A DNA stretch of 64,000 nucleotides from Rhizobium grahamii CCGE 502. Its GTDB lineage: Bacteria; Pseudomonadota; Alphaproteobacteria; Rhizobiales; Rhizobiaceae. Each line of letters begins with the position of its first letter. The first letter of the stretch is position 1. The notes beneath the pieces are model-generated. The model saw only the letters and a list, made by a program, of their open reading frames with translations. It ran no database searches and was not told the origin of the DNA. The position numbers and the translations under genes were made by a program. Positions 55,183 through 63,917 of this stretch are shown one piece after another. Where the stretch lies: positions 62,001-126,000 of the forward strand of contig NZ_AEYE02000001.1 of the NCBI RefSeq assembly GCF_000298315.2. The letters run 5' to 3'.

Positions 55183-55938
55183 ATGACCAGTCCAAATTTA
55201 GATGACGTGCTCGTGCTGATCCCGGCGCGCATGGCATCGACCCGTCTTCCGGGCAAGCCGCTTGCAGATATTTGCGGACTGCCGATGATTGTCCAGGTGG
55301 CATTGCGGGCGAAGGAGGCTGAGATTGGCCGCGTCGTCGTCGCTGTCGATGACCAGCAGGTCTATGACGTCGTTGCCGAGGCGGGCTTTGAAGTGGTCAT
55401 GACCAGCAAGGATCATCAATCCGGTTCGGACCGCATTTACGAAGCGCTGGGGAAGGTTGACCCCGAGGCCCGCGCCAAGGTCATCGTCAATGTCCAGGGC
55501 GACCTGCCGACGATCGATCCGGAAACCGTCCGTGCCGCGTTGCGCCCGCTTGAGGACCCCAACGTCGATATCGCGACGCTGACGATCGCGATCGACAACG
55601 AGGCAGACAAGACGGCGCCCCATGTTGTCAAGGTGGTCGGCGCGCCACTGTCCGAAAGCCGACTGAAAGCGCTTTATTTCACGCGGGCTACGGCGCCTTA
55701 TGGCGAAGGGCCGCTCTATCATCACATCGGCCTCTATGCTTATCGCCGGTCCGCCTTGGAGCGTTTTGTGACGCTTGGGCCATCGGTCCTGGAAAAGCGC
55801 GAGTCGCTGGAGCAGCTGCGTGCGCTTGAAGCCGGCATGCGCATCGACGTCGAGCTCGTTGACACGGTTCCGCTCGGTGTTGATACTCCTGCCGACCTTG
55901 AAAAGGCGCGGCGCATTCTCTCCGCAAGAACGAAGTGA
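55183..55938 (+). CDS. kdsB: CMP-KDO synthetase (3-deoxy-manno-octulosonate cytidylyltransferase)
   Basis: The 251-residue enzyme activates KDO with CTP for lipopolysaccharide core synthesis. [20 protein letters not shown] is the nucleotide-binding start, and [11 protein letters not shown] and [10 protein letters not shown] are conserved motifs. It is 10 bases upstream of pheA in the same operon, an arrangement common in Rhizobiaceae. Confidence 0.96.
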   Translation: MTSPNLDDVLVLIPARMASTRLPGKPLADICGLPMIVQVALRAKEAEIGRVVVAVDDQQVYDVVAEAGFEVVMTSKDHQSGSDRIYEALGKVDPEARAKVIVNVQGDLPTIDPETVRAALRPLEDPNVDIATLTIAIDNEADKTAPHVVKVVGAPLSESRLKALYFTRATAPYGEGPLYHHIGLYAYRRSALERFVTLGPSVLEKRESLEQLRALEAGMRIDVELVDTVPLGVDTPADLEKARRILSARTK

Positions 55939-55948
55939 CGGATTTTCC

Positions 55949-56809
55949 ATGAACATCAAAACCAACAGGATCGCCTTCCAGGGCGAGTTCGGTGCGAACT
56001 CCGATATGGCGTGCCGCGACATGTTTCCGACCATGGAGCCGCTGCCATGCCAGACGTTCGAGGATGCCTTTGTTGCGGTCGAGAACGGCGATGCCGATAT
56101 CGGAATGATCCCGATCGAAAACACGATCGCTGGTCGCGTCGCCGATATTCATCACCTGCTGCCGGAGTCGCGCCTGCACATCATCGGCGAGTATTTCATG
56201 CCGATCCGCTTTCAGCTGATGGTGCTTCCCGGTGTCACCAAGGATGAGATCCGCACAGTTCATAGCCATATCCACGCCCTCGGGCAGTGCCGCAAGATCG
56301 TCCGCTCACATGGCTGGAAGCCAGTGATCGCTGGCGATACCGCAGGTGCTGCAAAACTCGTCCAGGAGACCGGAGATCGGTCGATGGCCGCGCTTGCCCC
56401 GCGCCTTGCTGCGGAGCTCTATGGCCTCGACATCGTGGCCGAGAACGTCGAGGACACCGAGGATAACGTCACACGCTTTGTTGTCCTTGCTCGCGACGAA
56501 GAATGGGCGCATCGCAGCTCGGCCGAGGAGAAGCTCGTCACGACCTTCGTCTTCAATGTCCGAAACATCCCGGCCGCGCTCTACAAGGCCCTCGGCGGCT
56601 TTGCGACGAATACCATCAACATGACCAAGCTTGAGAGCTATCAGCTCGGCGGCAAGTTTGTCGCAACGCAGTTCTACGCCGACATCGAAGGTCACCCGAA
56701 CGATCCGAATGTTCGCCGCGCGCTGGAGGAACTGCGCTTCTTTTCCGAGAAGGTGCGTATTCTCGGGGTCTACAAGGGCCACCCAATGCGGGGCCAGCTG
56801 CAGAAATAG
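55949..56809 (+). CDS. pheA: Prephenate dehydratase
   Basis: This 286-residue monofunctional enzyme converts prephenate to phenylpyruvate in phenylalanine synthesis. The N-terminal catalytic domain begins RIAFQGEFGANSDMACRDMF and ends with the NVTRFVVL (TRF) motif. The C-terminal ACT domain (about 195-275) binds phenylalanine for feedback control, with motif GALYK-equivalent IPAALYKALGGF and the ESY-equivalent LESYQLGGKF. There is no chorismate mutase fusion. It ends at a strong terminator. Confidence 0.95.
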   Translation: MNIKTNRIAFQGEFGANSDMACRDMFPTMEPLPCQTFEDAFVAVENGDADIGMIPIENTIAGRVADIHHLLPESRLHIIGEYFMPIRFQLMVLPGVTKDEIRTVHSHIHALGQCRKIVRSHGWKPVIAGDTAGAAKLVQETGDRSMAALAPRLAAELYGLDIVAENVEDTEDNVTRFVVLARDEEWAHRSSAEEKLVTTFVFNVRNIPAALYKALGGFATNTINMTKLESYQLGGKFVATQFYADIEGHPNDPNVRRALEELRFFSEKVRILGVYKGHPMRGQLQK

Positions 56810-56810
56810 A

Positions 56811-56836
56811 AAAGGGCGCCTTGGGCGCCCTTTCTT
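56811..56836 (+). terminator. Terminator after kdsB-pheA
   Basis: AAAGGGCGCC (56811-56820) pairs with GGCGCCCTTT (56824-56833) around TTG, followed by CTTTT. It may also serve the convergent VOC gene. Confidence 0.88.
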
Positions 56837-56843
56837 TTGCGAC

Positions 56844-57212
56844 TCACTTGTCCGGTTCACATACCCGCAGGCGATGGCCATCGGGGTCGAGCACGACAAA
56901 GGTCGGACCAAAATCCATGTCCGTGAGGTCCTGCGCGATGGGGAGCTGGCGCTTGCGCCAGTCCTCATAGAGCGTCGAGACGCCGTTCTCCCCGGGGACC
57001 ATGAACGCGATTTCGGCGCGGCTGCCGGTCGCAGACGGCTGCGGCGTTACCTTGCTCAGCCGCCAGAGGCCGAGCGTGAAGCCGCCGTCGAGTGCGAAGG
57101 CGACGAAGTTCGGGGCTTCGGCCACCGGCTCGCGGCCGAGCAAGGACCGGTAGAAAACGGCGCTCGTGGCCGGGTCCTTGACGTACAAAATGATGAGGTT
57201 CGGGCTGTTCAT
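56844..57212 (-). CDS. VOC-family (glyoxalase/bleomycin-resistance fold) protein
   Basis: This 122-residue protein of the vicinal oxygen chelate fold starts MNSPNLIILYVKDPATSAVF and has the second motif half FGPTFVVLDPDGHRLRVCEPD. It may act as a small enzyme or drug-binding protein; the substrate is unknown. ATG 57212 has AAGGA 7 bases upstream. Confidence 0.85.
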   Translation of the reverse strand: MNSPNLIILYVKDPATSAVFYRSLLGREPVAEAPNFVAFALDGGFTLGLWRLSKVTPQPSATGSRAEIAFMVPGENGVSTLYEDWRKRQLPIAQDLTDMDFGPTFVVLDPDGHRLRVCEPDK

Positions 57213-57316
57213 CGGGTTGTCCTTGTTGTGACAGGGTGGCAGGCGACGAAACGCCGCTGCACTCATTGGCAGCGGCGGCGGTCGTTTGCGCGTCTTGGGA
57301 GTTGTGTCGTGTGCGT

Positions 57317-57541
57317 CTAACCTTCGTGGCAGGGGCAGCCCCAGTCCACCAAGCCGAGATCACGCTTCATCGGCTCAGGCATGGTCTCCAGATCGAGGCG
57401 CGAATACCTCCTCAGCACCATCTGGCGCGAAGCGTTCAACATCATGCGCAGAAGCGTGGATTGTGGATATCCTGCATCGCAAGGGGTCTCGTCGACCGGA
57501 TGGCTGCCACGCGTCGATCGGGTAAGGTTCAAGCTCGTCAT
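57317..57541 (-). CDS. DUF1127-like small protein
   Basis: The 74-residue protein has a C-terminal segment YSRLDLETMPEPMKRDLGLV that resembles the DUF1127 motif (arginine-rich, LSDxxLxDIG-like) found in small rhizobial RNA-binding and stress proteins. It ends WGCPCHEG with two cysteines. A GGAGG ribosome site lies seven bases before ATG 57541. Function is unproven; DUF1127 proteins affect phosphate and carbon metabolism in Agrobacterium. Confidence 0.65.
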   Translation of the reverse strand: MTSLNLTRSTRGSHPVDETPCDAGYPQSTLLRMMLNASRQMVLRRYSRLDLETMPEPMKRDLGLVDWGCPCHEG

Positions 57542-57613
57542 CATCGGTCCTCCTGTTGGATTGGTACCGATAATAGCGCTGACCACTGTCAGTTTATGGC
57601 AGTAGCGTCGCGC

Positions 57614-58297
57614 TCAATGAGCAATATCCTGCTGGTCCCGCCACTCCTTGAGAAGCACGGCGCGCCGGCGCGGATAACGTCCGTCCTGCGGGATCATTTC
57701 GACGATCCGGTCGGTGCGGAAATGACGATAATCTTTACGCAATTCACACCAGGCGACGACGACGCGCACCTGCTCGAAGTAACTCAACGCGAAGGGCCAG
57801 ATATTGCGGACGGAGACGGTTCCACCCTCATCCGAATAGGTCAGCTTGAGGATCCGCTCCGTACGAATCGCTTTGCGAATGGCGCCGAGGTCCGCCTTGT
57901 CGGCGACGGGCGGCTTTAGGTGGACGAGCAGCGTCGACGTCTCGATCTCGTCGCGCATGTCCTGCGGCAGCACGTCGGCGATCTTGGCGAGCGCGTCGGC
58001 GCCCGCGGCTGCAAGCCGCGGATCGGCCGCCCGCGCGACCCAACGCGAGCCGAGGACGAGCGCCTCGATCTCGTCCTGCGAAAACATCATCGGTGGCAGC
58101 ATAAAGCCCGGTTTCAGTACGTAACCCAGTCCGGGCTCGCCTTCGATCAAGGCCCCTTGCGCCTGCAGGCTCGAAATGTCGCGGTAAAGCGTGCGGATGC
58201 TGACGCCGGTCTCGGTCGCCAGCACGGAGCCGCTTACCGGCCGGCGATAGCGCCGCAGGGTCTGCAGCAGAGTCAGAAGGCGTTCGGAGCGTGCCAT
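57614..58297 (-). CDS. YafY-type WYL-domain transcriptional regulator
   Basis: The 227-residue regulator has an N-terminal winged helix (about 1-60, RRPVSGSVLATETGVSIRTL) and a C-terminal WYL-type ligand-sensing domain (about 130-225, including ALSYFEQVRVVVAWCELRKD). It may control the downstream VOC or DUF1127-like genes on the same strand. The ligand is unknown. Confidence 0.88.
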   Translation of the reverse strand: MARSERLLTLLQTLRRYRRPVSGSVLATETGVSIRTLYRDISSLQAQGALIEGEPGLGYVLKPGFMLPPMMFSQDEIEALVLGSRWVARAADPRLAAAGADALAKIADVLPQDMRDEIETSTLLVHLKPPVADKADLGAIRKAIRTERILKLTYSDEGGTVSVRNIWPFALSYFEQVRVVVAWCELRKDYRHFRTDRIVEMIPQDGRYPRRRAVLLKEWRDQQDIAH

Positions 58298-58321
58298 CTC
58301 AAGGGCCTCGTTCTACAGGCC

Positions 58322-59284
58322 TTATTGCTTTTTCCATTCCACCCAGTCGCGCATCAGCCGATGGGCTATGGCTCCCTTGGGCGGCGGCGCCTTGCCGGTA
58401 AGTCCGGGCCGCTCGAGCATTTCGAGCGTTTCCTCGCGTGTGAACCAGCGGCAGTCTTCCAGTTCCTGGCTGTCGAATTTGACAGTCTTGGACTTGGATT
58501 CCGCATAGCAGCCGATCATCAGCGAATGCGGCATCGGCCATGGTTGCGAGGCGTGATAGCGGATCCGTCCGGTATGGATTCCGGATTCTTCCAGGGTCTC
58601 GCGGCGCACGGCGTTCTCGATCGTCTCACCCGGTTCAACGAAACCGGCAAGACAGGAATACATGCCTGGAGCGAAGTGCGGGCTGCGCCCAAGAAGGCAA
58701 AGATCGCGTTCCTCGTCGATCGTTAGCATGATGACGACGGGGTCGGTGCGTGGGAAGATCGTGTGCTCGCACGCGGTGCAGACACGCTTATAGCCACCGA
58801 TATGGATGCTCATCGTCGATCCGCAGCGGCCACAGAACTTGTTGTCACCGTTCCAGCGGATCAGGCTGGCGCCCTGGGCAAATTCGCCAAGCAGAACCTC
58901 GTCGAGCAGCATCTCGCGAAACAGCGACCGTCCGTCTGCGGGTTTGTACTGGCTGGCAAGCTCGTCCTCGGACACGCCGACCGGAACCGCCAGTCGCGGC
59001 TCGCCGGTCTTGCGGTAGCCGAGCAGCACGGTCTCGTCCCAGTTCGGCTGCAGGTCTTTCAGTTCGTAGCGGGCAAACAGCGGGTCGAGCACTTGCCCGT
59101 CGTGCTTGAGAACCAGCTTGTCGCCGGCGAAGGCGAAGATATGGGTTCCTTCTTTGGCCAAGGCCTTGTCGACCGACGTCTCGTCGCGATGTTCGGAATC
59201 GCGGATCAGGTCATTGGCGGCGAAGGCAGTCAGGCTGCTGGGTTCCGGATGCGGAACATCCGAATCGAAAAGCGAACGGCTCAT
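58322..59284 (-). CDS. nudC: NAD+ diphosphatase (NudC-type Nudix hydrolase)
   Basis: The 320-residue protein has a central zinc ribbon (FCGRCGSTM ... VCTACEH) followed by the Nudix box (GFVEPGETIENAV then RRETLEESGI) and the NudC-specific SQPWPMPHSLM motif. It hydrolyses NAD(H) and removes NAD caps from RNA. The ATG overlaps the HIT gene stop (ATGA), so the two are coupled. Confidence 0.94.
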   Translation of the reverse strand: MSRSLFDSDVPHPEPSSLTAFAANDLIRDSEHRDETSVDKALAKEGTHIFAFAGDKLVLKHDGQVLDPLFARYELKDLQPNWDETVLLGYRKTGEPRLAVPVGVSEDELASQYKPADGRSLFREMLLDEVLLGEFAQGASLIRWNGDNKFCGRCGSTMSIHIGGYKRVCTACEHTIFPRTDPVVIMLTIDEERDLCLLGRSPHFAPGMYSCLAGFVEPGETIENAVRRETLEESGIHTGRIRYHASQPWPMPHSLMIGCYAESKSKTVKFDSQELEDCRWFTREETLEMLERPGLTGKAPPPKGAIAHRLMRDWVEWKKQ

Positions 59285-59706
59285 GATGAAAGGGCTTCCC
59301 GCAACTTCTCTATAAGGTCATTTCTCTTTTCCGCAGCGTAAGGCTCTGCCTTGCCGAAACCCCAAACCGGATTTGGCCAATTGGCATCGCCTTCGAAGCG
59401 GGCAATGACATGAACATGAAGCTGACGGACGATGTTGCCAAGGGCCCCGATATTGATTTTTGTGGCGCCGGTCGTCTTCTTCAGCGCAGCGGCGACCATC
59501 TCGGTCTCGAATGTCAGCATCACCTGATCGAGAGGTGTCAACTCGAAGACTTCGCTGATATCCGACCTGCGGGGCACGAGGATCAGCCACGGCCAACGGG
59601 CGTCCTTCGACAACCGCAGATCACACAGCCCCGTCTGCATGACACTGTCGCTGTCGCTTTCCAACCGACGGTCGAGCTTGAATTCGTCCAACAGGCATTC
59701 CTCCAT
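59281..59706 (-). CDS. HIT-family nucleotide-binding protein
   Basis: The 141-residue histidine triad protein has the motif RQLHVHVIARFEGD (H-x-H-x-h). It is shorter than the usual HxHxHxx pattern at the last histidine, where Ala-Arg is found. Substrates are probably nucleotide conjugates. Its pairing with nudC suggests a role in dinucleotide turnover. Confidence 0.87.
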   Translation of the reverse strand: MEECLLDEFKLDRRLESDSDSVMQTGLCDLRLSKDARWPWLILVPRRSDISEVFELTPLDQVMLTFETEMVAAALKKTTGATKINIGALGNIVRQLHVHVIARFEGDANWPNPVWGFGKAEPYAAEKRNDLIEKLREALSS

Positions 59707-59742
59707 GTTTTCCTGAGGCTAGCAGTTTTTTTTGAGCTTGGC

Positions 59743-59770
59743 TTGCTTTTGATGGCGATATTGCCGATAT
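59743..59770 (+). promoter_or_regulatory. Promoter of the SRP RNA gene
   Basis: CTTGCT (59743-59748) and CGATAT (59765-59770) with a 16-base spacer fit the rhizobial housekeeping sigma consensus (CTTGAC ... CTATAT). They place the start about 8 bases downstream, at the 5' end of the ffs RNA stem. Confidence 0.65.
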
Positions 59771-59778
59771 GTGCATCC

Positions 59779-59876
59779 GGGAGGTTGGTGGTGGACGAGC
59801 CACTCGCCAACCGGGTCAGGTCCGGAAGGAAGCAGCCCTAACGAGCCCGGCACGGGTCATCGTGCCAGCCTCCCAC
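59779..59876 (+). ncRNA. ffs: Signal recognition particle RNA (4.5S type)
   Basis: The conserved SRP RNA core GGTCAGGTCCGGAAGGAAGC, followed by AGCCCTAACG, is present at about 59814-59843. The terminal stem GGGAGG (59779-59784) pairs with CCTCCC (59869-59874). This is the small bacterial form, which binds Ffh. It lies just upstream of dnaX, its usual position in alphaproteobacteria. Ends are judged from the stem. Confidence 0.93.
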
Positions 59877-59922
59877 CTTTCTCTCCATTCTTGCTCGGGC
59901 AGTCCGGGTGATAAGCAGGGCG

Positions 59923-61791
59923 ATGAGCGACACCGAGCGACAATCACAAGATGCCGCCTCGACGGGCACCGGATACCGGGTGCTGGCACGCAAATACCGC
60001 CCCAAGGATTTCACGGATCTGATGGTCGGCCAGGAGCCGATGGTCCAGACCCTGACCAACGCCTTCGAGACCGGCCGTATCGCGCAGGCCTACATGCTGA
60101 CCGGCGTTCGCGGGGTCGGCAAGACGACGACCGCCCGCATCCTGGCGCGCGCGCTGAATTACAAGACCCCAGAGATCGACAAGCCGACGATCGACCTGCG
60201 CATCCCCGGCGACCACTGCCAGGCGATCATGGAAGGCCGCCATGTCGACGTCATCGAGATGGACGCCGCCTCGCATACCGGGATCGACGATATCCGCGAG
60301 ATCATCGAGCAGGTGCGTTACCGCCCGGTATCGGCGCGCTACAAGGTCTATATCATCGACGAAGTGCACATGCTTTCGACGCAGGCCTTCAACGGCCTGT
60401 TGAAGACGCTTGAGGAGCCGCCGGAGCATGTGAAGTTCATCTTCGCGACGACCGAAATCCGCAAGGTCCCGATCACGGTTCTGTCGCGCTGCCAGCGTTT
60501 CGACCTGCGCCGAATCAGCGCCTCTGATCTTGTCGGCCTCTTCACCACGATCGCATCGAAGGAAGGCATCGAGGCCGAACCCGATGCGCTGGCGATGATT
60601 GCGCGCGCGGCCGAAGGCTCGGCGCGCGACGGTCTCTCGCTGCTTGATCAGGCGATCGCCCATGGCGGCGGCGCGGTTCTGGCTGAAACAGTGCGCGGCA
60701 TGCTCGGCCTTGCCGACCGCGCCCGCATCGTCGATCTCTTTCATCACATCGTCAAAGGCGATGTCGCGGCAGCGCTCGGCGAGTTCGAAAGCCAGTACGA
60801 AGCCGGTGCCAATCCTGTGGCCGTGCTGACCGATCTTGCCGATTTCACGCATCTGGTCACGCGGCTGAAATATGTGCCTGATGCCGCGAACGACCCTTCG
60901 CTTAGCGAAGTCGAACGCACCAAAGCTGCTGAATTCGCCCAAGGCGTCGCGGTGACGACGCTGTCGCGCATCTGGCAGATGCTGCTGAAGGGCATTCCGG
61001 AGGCCGAGGGTTCCTCGCGCCCAGCCGGCGCCGCGGAGATGGTGCTTATCCGGCTGGCGCATGCCGCGCATCTGCCGGCGCCGGAAGATGCTGCCCGCCG
61101 CCTTGCGGAGTTTTCCGAGACAAACGGTGGCAGCCGTCCGTCTGCCCCGTCAGGCAATGGCGGTGGCGGCGCGACGGTGAACTACCAGGGCAATCTGGCG
61201 GCACGGTCGACCGAGTCGATCCCGCGCCCGCAGCCCACGGGCCCGACCGCCATGTTGCGCGCCGTCCCCAATCCCAATCCGCAGAACATGCCGGTCGGCC
61301 GCGTCGAGACGAAGCCAGCCGACGCGCCGAAGCCGCTGGTATCGGTCAATTCCATCGGCGATATCGCCAATCTGGCCGGCGACAAGCGCGACGTGAAGAT
61401 CAAGGCGCTGGTGCGCAATTTCGTGCGCCCGGTTCGCATCGAGCCCGGCCGCCTCGACGTCAATCTGACGGAAGGTGCCCCCGGCACGCTGCTGAACGAA
61501 CTGGCGGTCAAGCTCAAGGACTGGACTGGTATCCATTGGATCGTCAGCCTCAGTCGCGAGGAAGGCCAGCCGACCATGGTCGAGGCCGAAGCGAATGCCA
61601 AGGCGCAGCAGGTAAGCGACGCCCGCCAGGATCCTGACGTGGCAGCGATCCTCGCACAGTTTCCAGGCGCCAAGATCATCGACGTTCGCGTACGGGCGCC
61701 GGAAGCCGATGAGGAAGAGGAGGTCAAGGCGCCTGCTGCTGCCGAATCCGACGAGGGCGACATCCTGCCCGGCGACGACATAATTTTCTAG
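59923..61791 (+). CDS. dnaX: DNA polymerase III subunits gamma/tau
   Basis: This 622-residue clamp-loader ATPase has Walker [10 protein letters not shown] (61-69), Walker B/DExx IIDEVHM and the sensor [10 protein letters not shown], followed by the oligomerisation domain and a C-terminal alpha-binding tau region. The zinc module normally formed by four cysteines after Walker A is reduced to a single Cys (C99 in DHCQAIMEG). ATG 59923 was preferred to a GTG at 59908. No clear slippery frameshift motif was noticed. Confidence 0.95.
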   Translation: MSDTERQSQDAASTGTGYRVLARKYRPKDFTDLMVGQEPMVQTLTNAFETGRIAQAYMLTGVRGVGKTTTARILARALNYKTPEIDKPTIDLRIPGDHCQAIMEGRHVDVIEMDAASHTGIDDIREIIEQVRYRPVSARYKVYIIDEVHMLSTQAFNGLLKTLEEPPEHVKFIFATTEIRKVPITVLSRCQRFDLRRISASDLVGLFTTIASKEGIEAEPDALAMIARAAEGSARDGLSLLDQAIAHGGGAVLAETVRGMLGLADRARIVDLFHHIVKGDVAAALGEFESQYEAGANPVAVLTDLADFTHLVTRLKYVPDAANDPSLSEVERTKAAEFAQGVAVTTLSRIWQMLLKGIPEAEGSSRPAGAAEMVLIRLAHAAHLPAPEDAARRLAEFSETNGGSRPSAPSGNGGGGATVNYQGNLAARSTESIPRPQPTGPTAMLRAVPNPNPQNMPVGRVETKPADAPKPLVSVNSIGDIANLAGDKRDVKIKALVRNFVRPVRIEPGRLDVNLTEGAPGTLLNELAVKLKDWTGIHWIVSLSREEGQPTMVEAEANAKAQQVSDARQDPDVAAILAQFPGAKIIDVRVRAPEADEEEEVKAPAAAESDEGDILPGDDIIF

Positions 61792-61813
61792 AGTATCGAG
61801 AAGGAGCGAGACG

Positions 61814-62137
61814 ATGCGCGACATCATGGGCATGATGGGCAAAGTCAAGGAAATGCAGGCCAAGATGGAGAAGATGCAGGCGGAGATCGCCGAACTCCAT
61901 GCCGAAGGCAAATCGGGCGGCGGTCTTGTCACCGTGATCCTCAACGGCAAGGGCGAGATGCAGAGCCTGAAGATCGACCCGTCCCTCTTCAAGGAAGACG
62001 ACGTCGAAATCCTTGAGGACCTGATCGTTGCCGCGCACAAGGATGCCAAGGACAAGGCCGAAGCGGCCGCTGCCGAGAAGACCAAGGCGCTGACCGCCGG
62101 CCTGCCGATTCCTCCCGGCTTCAAGATGCCGTTCTGA
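61814..62137 (+). CDS. YbaB/EbfC nucleoid-associated protein
   Basis: This 107-residue DNA-binding protein has the coiled N-terminal helix ([20 protein letters not shown]) and the YbaB core [20 protein letters not shown]. It starts 22 bases after dnaX with AAGGAG upstream. Usually recR follows in rhizobia; here a LysE-family exporter comes next. Confidence 0.94.
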   Translation: MRDIMGMMGKVKEMQAKMEKMQAEIAELHAEGKSGGGLVTVILNGKGEMQSLKIDPSLFKEDDVEILEDLIVAAHKDAKDKAEAAAAEKTKALTAGLPIPPGFKMPF

Positions 62138-62209
62138 TCATCCGGTAGATCGAGAGGGCAGTGTCGCTGCGCTGCCATCGCTTCGGTCACGCAACAGGGA
62201 GGATTGCCG

Positions 62210-62821
62210 ATGACGTTGACCAGTCTGTTTGTCTTTGCTGGCGCGTTGTTTGTCGCGGCTGGCTCCCCGGGTCCGAGCGTTGCTGCGCTCGTCGCCCGCG
62301 TGATTTCCAAGGGTGCGCGCGACGTTCTGCCCTTCCTCGCCGCCATGTGGCTCGGCGAAGCAATCTGGCTGACCTGCGCCGTCGCCGGCTTGGCGGCGAT
62401 TGCCGAAACCTTCCACTATGCTTTCGTTGCCATCAAGTGGCTTGGCGTCGGCTACCTGCTCTATCTTGCCTGGAAGATGTGGTTCGCCTCGCCCGATAGT
62501 GAGGGCGAAACGCTGCCGGAGGCGCAATCACCTGCAAAGCTCTTCCTCGCCGGCATGACGGTGACGCTTGGCAACCCGAAGATCATGATGTTCTACATGG
62601 CGCTGCTACCCTCGATCATCGACATCCAGGCCGTAACCATGGTCGGCTGGGCCGAACTCGTTGCGACAATGCTTCTGGTTTTGATCGTGATCGACATCAG
62701 TTGGGCGCTCCTTGCTGCCAAAGCGAGAAGCTTCCTCAAGAGCCGGCGTGCCGTGCGCATAGCCAACCGCGCGAGTGCCGGCACGATGGCCGGCGCCGCG
62801 GTGGCAATCGCGATGCGTTAG
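62210..62821 (+). CDS. LysE/RhtB-family amino acid exporter
   Basis: The 203-residue membrane protein has about six helices and the family motif SPGPSVAALVARVISKGARD near the N-terminus, followed by LGVGYLLYLAWKMW and TLGNPKIMMFYMALLPS. It exports amino acids or derivatives. ATG 62210 has GGGAGG upstream. It may be controlled by the Lrp-type regulator nearby, though other genes intervene. Confidence 0.9.
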   Translation: MTLTSLFVFAGALFVAAGSPGPSVAALVARVISKGARDVLPFLAAMWLGEAIWLTCAVAGLAAIAETFHYAFVAIKWLGVGYLLYLAWKMWFASPDSEGETLPEAQSPAKLFLAGMTVTLGNPKIMMFYMALLPSIIDIQAVTMVGWAELVATMLLVLIVIDISWALLAAKARSFLKSRRAVRIANRASAGTMAGAAVAIAMR

Positions 62822-62822
62822 G

Positions 62823-63350
62823 CTACCTCTGCGAGATGTGACGCTTGGGAGGCAGAGGCGGTGGTGCCGGCGGCACCCAAGTCAGGACCATACTCGCAAC
62901 GCCTGCTGCGATGTTGAGACCGGACGTGCCCTCAGCCGATACCGGTTGCAGAGCAATCGAGCCTTCAAAACCGCCGATCAGCACATTAGCCCCGACGCCA
63001 AGGCCGACGGTAGCATTGGCTGCGACGCCCGCGTAACTGCCCTGCAGCGCTCCGTCGAGCCGATTGGTCGGCGCATAGACGAGCCAGATCATGCCGCCGC
63101 CAGCGAGCGTCCCGATATCGACGCCGAATTTGGTGATCGTACCGGTGTATCGTTCGCTTGGCCGATCAGGGGAAGACGGCGTAAAAATGCAGTTGAGCGT
63201 CCGTTTGGAGCCGATGATGACACCGAATCCCGGAGATATGTCACAGCCCAACGAGCCGACCTTAACGCGGGCTGCTGCCGGCGTTGCTGATAGGAAGGTA
63301 GTGGCTGTTGCGGCGATGACAGCCGCCGCGATAAGTCTTGCGATGGACAT
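62823..63350 (-). CDS. DUF992 exported protein
   Basis: The 175-residue secreted protein has a signal peptide (to about AAA-RV) and the DUF992 pattern: VKVGSLGCDISPGFGVIIGS, ERYTGTITKFGVDIG and ATVGLGVGANVLIGG near the C-terminus. Two cysteines (Cys36 and Cys54 by count) probably form a disulfide. The C-terminal tail is Pro-rich. Function unknown; common in Rhizobiales. Confidence 0.88.
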   Translation of the reverse strand: MSIARLIAAAVIAATATTFLSATPAAARVKVGSLGCDISPGFGVIIGSKRTLNCIFTPSSPDRPSERYTGTITKFGVDIGTLAGGGMIWLVYAPTNRLDGALQGSYAGVAANATVGLGVGANVLIGGFEGSIALQPVSAEGTSGLNIAAGVASMVLTWVPPAPPPLPPKRHISQR

Positions 63351-63434
63351 GCGAGCCTCCTTCGATTTACACCCCGTGCGTGAAAATCTAGGAGTGTTCT
63401 TCGCCTCAGCAAGTGGCGGCGATCGAAATCCGCC

Positions 63435-63917
63435 TCATGAGTGCTTGCGCGCCAGTTTCAACAGTTCGCGACCGACCGGCTTTTGGGGCTCGCTACGCAA
63501 CACGAGGGATGTTGTTACCGCACCATAGCGAGCGATGCTGTCGACGATGATTTCAAGCTCGGACGGCGAGGGAACCAGCACCTTCAAGACGAAGCAGTCC
63601 TCTCCGGTCAACCTCAGAACCTCGATGATCTCAGGCATTTCAGCGAATTGCTTGAGGCAGGCACGGATATGTTCGTGAACGGTGCGCAGCCGGATGACGG
63701 CCATCATGCCAAGGCCGAGGGCCGCGGTATTGATGCGGGCACCGTAGCCCTCGATGATGCCTCGCTCCTCCAGACGTTTTAGCCGCTCGGATGCGGCCGG
63801 CTGCGACAGGCCGACCTTTCGCCCCAGTTCGGAGACGGTGATGCGCCCGTCAGCCTGCATGATCTCGATAATCAGCATGTCGGTAGGGTCAAGTTGCCGG
63901 CTTATGAAATCAGCCAT
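63435..63917 (-). CDS. Lrp/AsnC-family transcriptional regulator
   Basis: The 160-residue regulator has an N-terminal helix-turn-helix (TVSELGRKVGLSQPAASERL) and a C-terminal RAM effector domain (about 65-150, with GMMAVIRLRTVHEHI and TGEDCFVLKVLVPS). Such proteins respond to amino acids and usually act on a divergent neighbour, which here would lie beyond the right end of the window. Confidence 0.92.
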   Translation of the reverse strand: MADFISRQLDPTDMLIIEIMQADGRITVSELGRKVGLSQPAASERLKRLEERGIIEGYGARINTAALGLGMMAVIRLRTVHEHIRACLKQFAEMPEIIEVLRLTGEDCFVLKVLVPSPSELEIIVDSIARYGAVTTSLVLRSEPQKPVGRELLKLARKHS

